This document shows positions 56,715-64,000 of a DNA stretch of 64,000 nucleotides, in pieces. A program made the position numbers and the translations under genes. How positions within the stretch are numbered: the first letter of the stretch is position 1; every line of letters starts with the position of its first letter. The stretch is from Haoranjiania flava (GTDB lineage: Bacteria; Bacteroidota; Bacteroidia; Chitinophagales; Chitinophagaceae): contig NZ_JAOTPL010000002.1 of NCBI RefSeq assembly GCF_025631005.1, positions 1 through 64,000 on the forward strand, written 5' to 3'. The notes below the pieces were generated by a model. The model saw only the letters and a list, made by a program, of their open reading frames with translations, made no database searches and had not been told where the DNA came from.

Positions 56715-56820
56715 ATGCAATAAGCATAAGACGACGCATCGTGACCAACCGAGGATGATAATAAAGCATGAAGGTTTTAGTTATTCCATGCGTCAAACAG
56801 AAAAAATTAAATATTAACAC
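56715..56820 (+). repeat. Hairpin start-codon repeat, one copy upstream of GDPD gene
   Basis: Begins ATGCAATAAGCATAAG (drifted), has GACCAACCGAG, closes GGTTTTAGTTATTCCATGCG, and ends AACACATGAAA on the gene start at 56821. The rest of the gap 56524-56714 holds nothing I can support. Confidence 0.82.
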
Positions 56821-57735
56821 ATGAAAAATCTATCGTTGTATACAACCATATCGGTTCTCCTGCTAATGGCTTCCTGTGCTACCTCTAAAAAGGCGCCGGG
56901 ACTGGCTTTCCCCGTATTTGATACCGAAGCTCATCGCGGAGGCAAAGGACTGATGCCCGAAAATACCATTCCGGCTATGCTCAACGCCATTGACCTGGGT
57001 GTAAGTACACTTGAAATGGACTTGCAAATATCGAAAGATAAAAAAATAATTGTATCTCACGATCCGTATTTCAATCACAATTTTACAACTACACCCGAAG
57101 GGAAATTTTTGTCTGCTGCGGAATCGCGCAAGCTTTTATTGTATAATATGGATTATAGCAACATTAAGAGGTACGATGTAGGGCTGAAATATTACCCGGA
57201 CTATCCGCAACAAAAAAAAATAGCTGTGCACAAGCCGCTGCTGGCCGATCTTATAGATGCTGCTGAAAAATATGCCGCAGGCAAAGGACGTAAAATGCTG
57301 TACAATATTGAGATAAAATCAAACAGGAAAAACGATGGCATCAACCACCCGCCTGTGGCGGAGTTTGTAGATCTGGCTATGAAGGTTATTCTGCAAAAAG
57401 GGATTGGCGCCAGAACCATCATCCAGTCTTTCGATCCGCGTGCGTTGATAATCATGCGCCGCAAATACCCGGCAGTAGCCACCTCTTTGCTGATTGATGG
57501 CAACGATAAGCGCAGCCTGGATGAGCAGTTGCAGGAAATAGGGTTTGTGCCTGTTGTATACAGTCCGCATCATAGCTTAGTTACCAGGGAGCTGGTAGAA
57601 GCATGTCATGCAAAAAATATGAAAGTAGTACCCTGGACGGTAAACGATGTGAGCAGGATGAAAACCTTGATTGCATTGAAAGTTGATGGTATCATTTCCG
57701 ATTATCCCAACTTGTTTGCCGGGGCTCTGCAATAA
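56821..57735 (+). CDS. Glycerophosphodiester phosphodiesterase lipoprotein
   Basis: Hydrolyses glycerophosphodiesters to glycerol 3-phosphate and an alcohol (choline, ethanolamine, inositol and so on). Lipobox MASC (Cys 19). Active-site residues: H38 and R39 in EAHRGG, E47 in PENT, E65 and D67 in LEMDLQ, H80 in VSHDP. TIM-barrel end VVPWTVNDVSRMKTLIALKVDGIISDYPN is complete; 304 residues. GlpQ-like role; its product would feed glpT and glpD of the same locus. The start is fixed by the end of the upstream hairpin repeat. Confidence 0.94.
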   Translation: MKNLSLYTTISVLLLMASCATSKKAPGLAFPVFDTEAHRGGKGLMPENTIPAMLNAIDLGVSTLEMDLQISKDKKIIVSHDPYFNHNFTTTPEGKFLSAAESRKLLLYNMDYSNIKRYDVGLKYYPDYPQQKKIAVHKPLLADLIDAAEKYAAGKGRKMLYNIEIKSNRKNDGINHPPVAEFVDLAMKVILQKGIGARTIIQSFDPRALIIMRRKYPAVATSLLIDGNDKRSLDEQLQEIGFVPVVYSPHHSLVTRELVEACHAKNMKVVPWTVNDVSRMKTLIALKVDGIISDYPNLFAGALQ

Positions 57736-57770
57736 TAAAAAGATATAAGAAAGCTGCATGCCAGGCGTGC

Positions 57771-57877
57771 ATGAAATAGCCATAAAGATCAGGAATCTAT
57801 ACCAACCGGTAATGAATAAAGGCTATTCCATGTGATCATTAAAAACAGCGCAAAGCGGCGCACTAAAAATTACACAC
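57771..57877 (+). repeat. Hairpin start-codon repeat, orphan copy
   Basis: Arms AATAGCC and GGCTATT intact, ATACCAACCGG present, linker CAGCGCAAAGCGGCGCACT, ending ACACACATG at 57878. No gene follows: the ATG opens only nine codons. It may mark the place of a lost gene. Confidence 0.88.
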
Positions 57878-57916
57878 ATGAATAAGCAAAACAAAGTTTA
57901 CTGGTAAAGTATATAA

Positions 57917-57944
57917 CTCTTGCAAATTTAAGCAAGAGGATTTT
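57917..57944 (+). terminator. Likely terminator of the glp/GDPD transcript
   Basis: Perfect 7-bp stem CTCTTGC (57917-57923) and GCAAGAG (57932-57938), followed by GATTTTAT. The T-run is short. Confidence 0.55.
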
Positions 57945-58010
57945 ATGTGGAGCAACAGGATCTTTGCAACCTTAATCATAAGTACATAGTTTTCTGATCT
58001 TTTCTTTCCG

Positions 58011-58140
58011 CAATTATGCCTTCCACAAATTCCGGTCTTGCCTATCGTACAGCAGAGATATTGATCTCTCTTTATGAGTTTGCCAGGGAATACTGTTTAT
58101 AATAACAAACCCCAGACTTTTGTACCGGCAATACATGCGC
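58011..58140 (-). pseudogene. Decayed 5' fragment of a glpR paralogue
   Basis: Aligns with the 5' part of glpR (about 42021-42180) in the same relative place, next to the duplicated control region. Shared words on the plus strand include TACAGCAGA, TTGA-CTCT, TTATAATAA and AGACTT, with several deletions (about 130 against 160 bp) and an in-frame stop soon after the expected start. No open frame remains. The call is by eye and needs an alignment. Confidence 0.5.
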
Positions 58141-58144
58141 AGCA

Positions 58145-58324
58145 ATTAGTAACAATTTGTTAATTAGAGGAATTCAATTCCTCTATTTTTTTGAGTTTTA
58201 TTTGCAAAAAATTTCTATTTATATTTTTTTTAAGTTCTTGTAGTTTCATTGTATTTCAAATAAAAATATTTTTTATTCCGAATTCTTTCTTTTAACTTTG
58301 TTTTAAGCAAATTTTTTGAAAAAA
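58145..58324 (+). promoter_or_regulatory. Duplicate of the glpR-glpD control region (copy 2), upstream of susC
   Basis: Aligns over about 180 bp with 42182-42358: ATTAGTAACAATTTGTTAATTA at the start (split as ATTAGTAACAATT and GTTAATTA), TTTCATTGTATTTCAAA at 58244-58260, TAACTTTG (-7 box) at 58293-58300 and TTTTAAGCAAATTTTTTGAA at the end. It should drive the susC/susD pair that follows. Confidence 0.65.
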
Positions 58325-58331
58325 TAGGGAT

Positions 58332-58753
58332 ATGAAATAATCATAAATGAAAAAATCTACACCAACCGGAAATGATAATAAAGAATTAAGGTTTTGGTTA
58401 TTCCGTGTGGCAAACAGAAAAAAAAATTAAATATTAACACATGAAACGCTCATGATAATTTTTCGCACACAGGGAAATGTATAATCGGCGTTCCATTCCA
58501 CAAAAACATTAGCCGCAAAGCGGCGCACTTAAAATATACGAATGAAATAGCCATAAGCAAAGTTGCCTGCCAACCGCGAATGAATAAAGGCCATTCCATG
58601 CGACCATTAAAAACAGCTGTAAAGCGGCACACTAAATATATATATACGCATGAAATAACCATAAAGATTAGGAATCTATACCAACCGTGAATGAGTATGA
58701 ATCTAAAAAGCTGGTTATTCCATGTGGCAAACAGAAAAATTAATTATACACAC
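58332..58753 (+). repeat. Hairpin start-codon repeat, four tandem copies upstream of susC
   Basis: Units start at 58332, 58441, 58542 and 58650; the last ends on the susC ATGAAA at 58754. Unit 2 is the most diverged (arms AAACGC and GCGTT, no ACCAACC); unit 3 has the CAGCTGTAAAGCGGCACACT linker; unit 4 is nearly identical to the first unit of the 17.2-17.6 kb array. With the control region they fill the gap 57736-58753. Confidence 0.92.
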
Positions 58754-61672
58754 ATGAAAACAAAAATTGTATTACTTACGTTTATGGCAATAGCCATATG
58801 TTATCACACGCTTGCGCAGACAGGTACGGGCAGAACTATACAAGGTACGGTGTCCAATGTAGAGGGACAGCCATTACAAGCGGCTTCTGTAGTTATCAAG
58901 GGCTCTACCACAGGCGCAATTACAGATAGTGAAGGCAATTATCAGATAAGGGTCCCGGAAGAAGGAACCCTCATCTTTAGTATGCTCGGCTATAGTGCAC
59001 AGGAAGTAACCACGAGTGGAAAAACAGTAATTAACGTACAGCTTATAGAAGTAGGTGCTGATTTAAATGAAATAGTGGTTGTAGGGTACTCCGAAGTTGA
59101 AAGAAAGCACGTAGCATCTTCGGTGTCGCAAATGGATATGCAAAAGGCCCGTTACCGTCCTATTTTTAAATTGCAGGAAGCATTCAGCGGTACTATACCC
59201 GGCGTAACAAGATTGCAGGGCAGTAACCTGCCGGGGTCAGGAGGAGGCGAAATATCCATTCGTGGCATAAGCACATTGCAAAGAGCATCGCCTCTGGTGA
59301 TTGTTGACGGCATTGAACAGTCTCTTACAGATCTTGATCCAAACCAGATAAAAAGCATAACCGTGCTTAAAGATGCAGCATCTGCGTCCATGTACGGTTC
59401 CAGAGGCGCGAACGGTGTAATTATTATTGAAACAGAAAGAGGATATACCGGTCAGTTCAAAGTTGATATCAACGCGTGGAGCGCAGTGAGTGATGCTATT
59501 GATCTTCCTGACTTTGTAAACTTGGCTGATTATATGAAACTGAACAACGAAGCCAAAACTATACAAGGCCAAACGAAATTATTTACCGATGAGCAAATAG
59601 AAAAAGCTAAAAGCGGAGAGGTGAAAGGCGTTAACTGGCTGAATGAAGTTATGGAAAGACGCCCGTTTGCCCACAACACTACAGCAAGCATTTCAGGCGG
59701 AGGCGGCGTGGGGTCTTTTAACCTGATGCTGGGACATATTAAGGAAGGCGGCCTCAATGAAATTGAAGGAACTGAAAAATTTTCTGCCCGCTTCAATACC
59801 AACGTAAACATAGCCGATAAATTTGTATTATTGGCAGATTTTTATGCGCACCGCCTACAGGTCAACCGGTTATTGGCAAATGATGACGGCCATGGGCTTT
59901 ATCAAATAGCCTGGAGGATGAACCCTTCACAACAGCTATATTATGACTCTTCTGACATACCTAATCATTATATGCTGCACGACGGGCTAAACCCTGTGGC
60001 TTCCATAAAACATGGCGGCACTAAAAATTATCTGCACGATAGAAGCACTATCAACCTTCGTCCGAAATACTACATTACCAAAGAGCTGAATGTTGAAGCC
60101 AATATTTCTTACATGCTTAATAAATCGGCTAATAAATCAAAAAGAGAAACATTTAAATTTTATGATGGCAATGGCCGCCCTGTTACTATCTGGGGGAATA
60201 TAGTAGACTCAGAACAAGGGGTTAGCGAAAGCCAGATCACCGCACGTGCCTTGCTCAACTATATTAAAGATTTAAGAGGATCGAAAGATAAAATTTATCT
60301 TACTCTTGGCTCTGAAATAATGAATTATGCGTATACAGATTATAAAGAAATAAGCAAAGCCTCGTTTTTTGGCAAACTCAATTATTCTTTTGCTAACCGG
60401 TATCTTTTAGAGCTTACTGCAAGAGGCGATGGAAGCAGCAAATTTGCTCCCGGTCACAGGTGGGGATTTTTCCCGGCCGCTGCATTAGCCTGGAATGCAC
60501 ATAATGAAGCTTTCCTGCACAATTTAAAGAACAGTGGCATGCTTACTGAACTAAAGTTCCGCTTTTCTTATGGGCTCATAGGAAATGAGAATGTGGATCC
60601 TTACCTGTGGCAGGAGGTTGTAAATAACTGGGGCTGGGTAATGCGTGTGCCCAACCCGGAATTTTCATGGGAGAAACAAAACCAGTGGAATGCAGGCGTT
60701 GATGTAACCACTCTCAACAAAAGATTAAGCTTCACGGCAGACGTTTATAGAAAATACTCTTATGATCTCATTTTTTCTTCCTTCCCAGTGCCGCCACTTA
60801 CCGGCGCAAGCAACTTGGAATCTTCAGTAAATGTGGGTGAAGTGGAGAATAAGGGATGGGAATTTTCTGCCAACTGGAACGACAAAATAGGCGAGTTTTA
60901 TTATAAGATCGGCGGAATGATATTTGATAATAAAAACAAAGTGTTAAAAGCCGGTTACAAGAGTTCAGATACCCTTATTTTTAAAGGAGATAACGATAGG
61001 ATCTGGTTCAACGGCACAGCCATAGAAAACTACTATGGCTTCCAGACTAACGGCTACTTCCAGACCCAGGAGGAGGTGGACGCCACCACGGCTAAGCAGC
61101 CCAATACATTTGTCGGCGACATCCGCTACGTAGATCAAAACGGCGATGGCATCATCAATGATCAGGACAGAGTAATATTGGGAGATCCCTATCCGCACCT
61201 AAATTATTCTTTAAACCTGGATATGAAATATAAGCGCTGGGACTTTAGTTTTCTCGGTCAGGGTATAGGCAAAAGAACAGGCAGATTGGGAGGCATGGAA
61301 GGCTATCCGATTTACGTAGACGGCTCGAGCAATTCGCTGGGTTCGCCAAGGCAATACTATGCTAACAACAGGTGGACACCGGGAACCCCCAACAGCAGGT
61401 TTCCACGTGTATGGACAGGCAATAGCGCCAACACGTACCTGAGCGATGTGTGGTTGAGCAACGCCGCCTTCTTTCGGGTGAAAATGCTTCAATTGGGCTA
61501 TACCATACCTCAGGTTGGAAAATATTTCAAAAATGTGAGGTTATACATCAACGCGCAGGACGCCATCACTTTTACAAAATGGGAAGGACTTGAGCCGGAA
61601 AGAAATGGCGGAAATGGTTCGTATCCAAGAATGGCAACATATAGCTTCGGGATAAGAACAACCATTTTATAA
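58754..61672 (+). CDS. SusC/RagA family TonB-linked outer membrane transporter (third pair)
   Basis: 972 residues from the ATG at 58754 (MKTKIVLLTFMAIAICYHTLAQ split here as signal peptide ending HTLAQ). An upstream in-frame ATG at 58691 lies inside the hairpin repeat and would add 21 residues of repeat sequence. Regulatory domain (TIQGTVSNVEGQPLQAASV), EIVVVGYSEVERKHVASSVS, plug (LVIVDGIEQSLTDLDPNQ, VLKDAASASMYGSRGANGVI) and barrel ending YSFGIRTTIL. It is driven by the duplicated glp-type promoter, so it probably belongs to the same regulon. The ligand is unknown. Confidence 0.94.
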   Translation: MKTKIVLLTFMAIAICYHTLAQTGTGRTIQGTVSNVEGQPLQAASVVIKGSTTGAITDSEGNYQIRVPEEGTLIFSMLGYSAQEVTTSGKTVINVQLIEVGADLNEIVVVGYSEVERKHVASSVSQMDMQKARYRPIFKLQEAFSGTIPGVTRLQGSNLPGSGGGEISIRGISTLQRASPLVIVDGIEQSLTDLDPNQIKSITVLKDAASASMYGSRGANGVIIIETERGYTGQFKVDINAWSAVSDAIDLPDFVNLADYMKLNNEAKTIQGQTKLFTDEQIEKAKSGEVKGVNWLNEVMERRPFAHNTTASISGGGGVGSFNLMLGHIKEGGLNEIEGTEKFSARFNTNVNIADKFVLLADFYAHRLQVNRLLANDDGHGLYQIAWRMNPSQQLYYDSSDIPNHYMLHDGLNPVASIKHGGTKNYLHDRSTINLRPKYYITKELNVEANISYMLNKSANKSKRETFKFYDGNGRPVTIWGNIVDSEQGVSESQITARALLNYIKDLRGSKDKIYLTLGSEIMNYAYTDYKEISKASFFGKLNYSFANRYLLELTARGDGSSKFAPGHRWGFFPAAALAWNAHNEAFLHNLKNSGMLTELKFRFSYGLIGNENVDPYLWQEVVNNWGWVMRVPNPEFSWEKQNQWNAGVDVTTLNKRLSFTADVYRKYSYDLIFSSFPVPPLTGASNLESSVNVGEVENKGWEFSANWNDKIGEFYYKIGGMIFDNKNKVLKAGYKSSDTLIFKGDNDRIWFNGTAIENYYGFQTNGYFQTQEEVDATTAKQPNTFVGDIRYVDQNGDGIINDQDRVILGDPYPHLNYSLNLDMKYKRWDFSFLGQGIGKRTGRLGGMEGYPIYVDGSSNSLGSPRQYYANNRWTPGTPNSRFPRVWTGNSANTYLSDVWLSNAAFFRVKMLQLGYTIPQVGKYFKNVRLYINAQDAITFTKWEGLEPERNGGNGSYPRMATYSFGIRTTIL

Positions 61673-61683
61673 TTTTTAATAAA

Positions 61684-61904
61684 AAGAAAATAGCCACAAA
61701 CAATTCTCGTGACCAACCACGGGTAAAAATACGGCGAAACGAAGTTCACTGAAGTAATTCCATGTGACAACTAAAAAACAAATAAATATACACACATGAA
61801 ATAACCATAAAGATTAGGAATCTATACCAACCGGGAATGAATATGGAATCTAAAAAGCTGGTTATTCCATGTGGCAACTAAAAAAACAAAATAAATATAT
61901 ACAC
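61684..61904 (+). repeat. Hairpin start-codon repeat, two tandem copies upstream of susD
   Basis: Unit 1 (about 61684-61795) is the GAAACGAAGTTCACTGAAG type with GACCAACCAC; unit 2 (61796-61904) has arms AATAACC and GGTTATT and ends on the susD ATGAAA at 61905. They make up the whole susC-susD spacer. Confidence 0.9.
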
Positions 61905-63497
61905 ATGAAAAACATTTTATTAATAATACTTATTGCCATTGCGGCAACAGGCTGCGAAAAGTTTTTAGACAAAAGAGACCCCAAGGCTACTACTTTTCAG
62001 GAGTTCTTCAACACGGAAGAAGACCTTAGAAGAGTGGTGTACAGTAGCTATACGGATGTCTTTACAACTGTAACTGACAGAAGGTTGTTGTTTTATATGC
62101 AGGATGGCAGAACAGACGACGCCTATTCAAGAATCTCGGGAGATCATCACCAGCTCATTGCCAACGGCTCTATGAACAGCAATGCAAGATTAAGCGAATA
62201 TTACTGGACCATCCACATGAAGCATATAGGCCGTTTAAATACATATATTGCCAATGTAGACATTCCCTATGTAGATGACGAAGCGGTAAGGGAAAATTAC
62301 AGAAACATCCTGGAAGGATTAAGAGCCTGGCACTATTTTATAGCCACCTCACGGTGGGGAAACGTACCCTTTCTTTTAGAACCCGCCGATCTGGAAACTG
62401 CTAAACAGCCCGCCAAGCCTAAGGAAGAAATATTAAACCTGCTCTTCCCCATGGCAGAAGAAATTGCTAACAAACTCCCGCCGGATGAATATACCACCAA
62501 CGCATACATGTTCAATAAATATTCTTTGAAGGCATTGATTATGCGCTACGCCTTGTATAATGGAAAATATGAAATGGCTGCACGCCTTGCCAAAGAAATA
62601 ATGGATAGTAAAAAATATGAGCTTTTTGCCAGCTATGCCAATCTCTTCAATTACAAAGGCGATAAGATAAATAAAGAATTTATCATGAAAATGGACATGC
62701 CCAGCCACAACAACACCGCTACAAATTCATTCAGAGATTTAGGGCCTCAGTACAGAACTGGTCCCGGACAGTCTTATTCCGTGCCTACGAAAGCGCTGGT
62801 AGATGCTTACTGGACATTGCAGGGACGGCCAATAGACAAATGCCCGCTTTATAAAAAAGAACAGTATGAACTTAATCCTAAATTAAACCGCGATCCCCGT
62901 TTCTCAGCCAGCATCTTCGGGCATGGAGACAAGTTTTCAGGAGAAATCATCAATATCTATGATGAAAACAGCCCATTATACTACAAAAACCTGCGGGCAA
63001 GCAGCACCGGCTATTGGTACAAAAAATTTGTAGATGAAGCAGATGCTTTCAAAACCAGCGGTGGTAACATGCACTTTCCGCTACTGCGCTACGCCGAAGT
63101 ACTGCTCACCTACGCCGAAGCAAAAATAATGTTAGGCGATGTGGATGATCTGGCAAAAAGCTGCATCAACCAAATACGCAAGCGTGCCGGGCTGGACATG
63201 AGCGTTGCAGATGTAACTCTCACACCTAAAACAAAACAGGAATGGATTGACCTCATCAGAAACGAGCGCCGCACAGAATTCGCAGCAGAAGGGCTTCGCT
63301 ACGATGATATAATAAGATGGAAAACCGCAGAAGTGGTGCTTAACAAGCCGGCTTTGGGGCACACCAGGAAAATAGATGATTCTCTTGTAAGCTTAAAAAT
63401 AGAAGATAGAGAATTCCTTACGCACCAGTATTTATGGCCGTTCCATGAAAGCTCATTAAGAGTAGAGCCAGGATTAAAACAAAATCCCGGTTATTAA
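61905..63497 (+). CDS. SusD/RagB family surface lipoprotein (third pair)
   Basis: 530 residues from the ATG at 61905; an upstream in-frame ATG at 61869 lies in the repeat. Lipobox AATGC (Cys 17), EKFLDKRDPKATT, RNILEGLRAWHYFIATSRWGNVPFL, the C-terminal signature RNERRTEFAAEGLRYDDIIRW, and the end WPFHESSLRVEPGLKQNPGY. Partner of the SusC upstream, separated by 232 bp of repeat. Specificity unknown. Confidence 0.93.
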   Translation: MKNILLIILIAIAATGCEKFLDKRDPKATTFQEFFNTEEDLRRVVYSSYTDVFTTVTDRRLLFYMQDGRTDDAYSRISGDHHQLIANGSMNSNARLSEYYWTIHMKHIGRLNTYIANVDIPYVDDEAVRENYRNILEGLRAWHYFIATSRWGNVPFLLEPADLETAKQPAKPKEEILNLLFPMAEEIANKLPPDEYTTNAYMFNKYSLKALIMRYALYNGKYEMAARLAKEIMDSKKYELFASYANLFNYKGDKINKEFIMKMDMPSHNNTATNSFRDLGPQYRTGPGQSYSVPTKALVDAYWTLQGRPIDKCPLYKKEQYELNPKLNRDPRFSASIFGHGDKFSGEIINIYDENSPLYYKNLRASSTGYWYKKFVDEADAFKTSGGNMHFPLLRYAEVLLTYAEAKIMLGDVDDLAKSCINQIRKRAGLDMSVADVTLTPKTKQEWIDLIRNERRTEFAAEGLRYDDIIRWKTAEVVLNKPALGHTRKIDDSLVSLKIEDREFLTHQYLWPFHESSLRVEPGLKQNPGY

Positions 63498-63521
63498 AAA
63501 CATTTCCGTCAATGTTTTACG

Positions 63522-63557
63522 AGGTTGTATTGCTGTGCTTATACAGCAGTACAACCT
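63522..63557 (+). terminator. Hairpin after susD, possible terminator
   Basis: 15-bp stem AGGTTGTATTGCTGT and ACAGCAGTACAACCT with one G-T pair and loop GCTTAT. No clear T-run follows, so it may be a processing or attenuation hairpin instead. The remaining gap to 63709 holds nothing else I can support. Confidence 0.5.
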
Positions 63558-63709
63558 TTGAGTCTGGTATTAATTTATGAATATTACCTTAGCATATGAA
63601 TTCCTGTATATGTGGTATAAAAAAAATAACAACTTCGTTTGTTTACAATTACCACTATCTTTAATTTTCGCAAATCCGTATTAGTTTACATTCAAACAAT
63701 TGCTTTTTC

Positions 63710-64000
63710 ATGAATCGCAGAAAATTTATTAAAAATAGCGCCGCCACCATGGCTGCCTTTTACATTGTGCCTTCTCATGTACTGGGCGGTACCCGCCACA
63801 TTGCGCCCAGCGACCAGCTAACAAGGGCTATCATTGGTGTAGGCTCCATGGGCCGCGGGCATATCCGCTACCCGGGCGCCAACCTCGTGGCCATTTGCGA
63901 TGTAGATAACAATCATCTGAAACGCGCTTTAGGGCTCTCTCCGAAAGGAACAAAAACATATCATGATTACCGTGAGTTGCTCGGAGATCCGGGCATCGAT
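63710..64000 (+). CDS. Gfo/Idh/MocA family oxidoreductase, Tat-exported, 3' part cut off
   Basis: 97 residues visible. The N-terminus NRRKFIKNSAATMAAF is a twin-arginine signal with cleavage near SHVLGG. The NAD(P)-binding Rossmann fold starts at RAIIGVGSMGRGHIR and continues LVAICDVDNNHLKRAL and TYHDYRELLGDPGID, as in the Gfo/Idh/MocA family. Such exported members are common in Bacteroidota and include sugar and inositol dehydrogenases and GH109-type glycosidases; which this is cannot be told from the visible part. It follows the third SusCD pair and may share its substrate. Confidence 0.88.
   Translation, partial: MNRRKFIKNSAATMAAFYIVPSHVLGGTRHIAPSDQLTRAIIGVGSMGRGHIRYPGANLVAICDVDNNHLKRALGLSPKGTKTYHDYRELLGDPGID

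Noticed and set aside
57878..57907. Nine-codon frame after the orphan repeat
   Set aside because: Too short and without features; it simply follows from the ATG at the end of the repeat.
58332..58753. Tandem arrays resembling a CRISPR
   Set aside because: Units are about 100 bp and homologous throughout; there are no unique spacers of regular length and no cas genes.
1..64000. Integrated phage, ICE or insertion sequence
   Set aside because: No integrase, transposase, relaxase, tRNA boundary or long terminal repeats could be seen on either strand.

Overview
The window comes from a Bacteroidota chromosome, probably of the Chitinophagaceae or a near relative. The reasons are three SusC/SusD pairs, a hybrid two-component sensor (HTCS) beside a polysaccharide utilization locus (PUL), TAnnTTTG-type -7 promoter boxes, A-rich translation starts without clear Shine-Dalgarno sequences, and many lipoprotein signals. 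No tRNA, rRNA, integrase, transposase or CRISPR array was seen.

Region 1 (1-26.2 kb) is a large PUL for an acidic, probably plant-type glycan. A divergent HTCS (1-3029, minus) controls two facing gene blocks. The plus block is GH115, SusC, SusD, a Big2/discoidin lipoprotein, GH43 and GH105. The minus block, transcribed from 26.2 kb to 16.1 kb, is GH105, GH105, a FAD oxidoreductase with a golvesin-like domain, a circularly permuted SGNH esterase, GH2 and GH130. A 27-bp motif shared by the GH115, SusC and minus-block promoters is a good candidate HTCS operator. GH115 and three GH105 enzymes point to uronic-acid side chains; no polysaccharide lyase is present here.

Region 2 (26.7-39 kb) is mostly housekeeping: two unknown proteins, rplY, prs, radC, a YqgE/AlgH protein, a TlpA-type thioredoxin, an RsmF-type rRNA methyltransferase, a LysM protein and RelA/SpoT. 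A GH97 enzyme follows; its start codon lies inside an 88-bp tandem repeat.

Region 3 (41.4-64 kb) is the most unusual block. GlpR diverges from an operon of glpD, glpK, glpF, a metallophosphoesterase, SusC, SusD, a DUF5689-like lipoprotein and glpT. A phospholipase D-like lipoprotein, a glycerophosphodiester phosphodiesterase lipoprotein, another SusC/SusD pair and a Tat-exported Gfo/Idh/MocA oxidoreductase follow. The second SusC is preceded by a diverged copy of the whole glpR-glpD intergenic region plus a decayed glpR fragment, so both blocks were probably under one type of regulator. I read this as a SusCD-based locus for glycerophosphodiesters or phospholipid headgroups, ending in central glycerol-3-phosphate catabolism.

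Across all regions runs a family of about 21 copies of a roughly 90-110 bp hairpin-forming repeat in 10 places, often in tandem. Each unit begins ATGAAA plus a stop codon, carries a conserved ACCAACC segment, closes with a 3' arm like GGYTATTCCATG, and typically ends on the ATGAAA start of a gene. Its arms change in a compensating way between copies. This looks like a portable 5'-UTR/translation-initiation module or a REP-like mobile palindrome.
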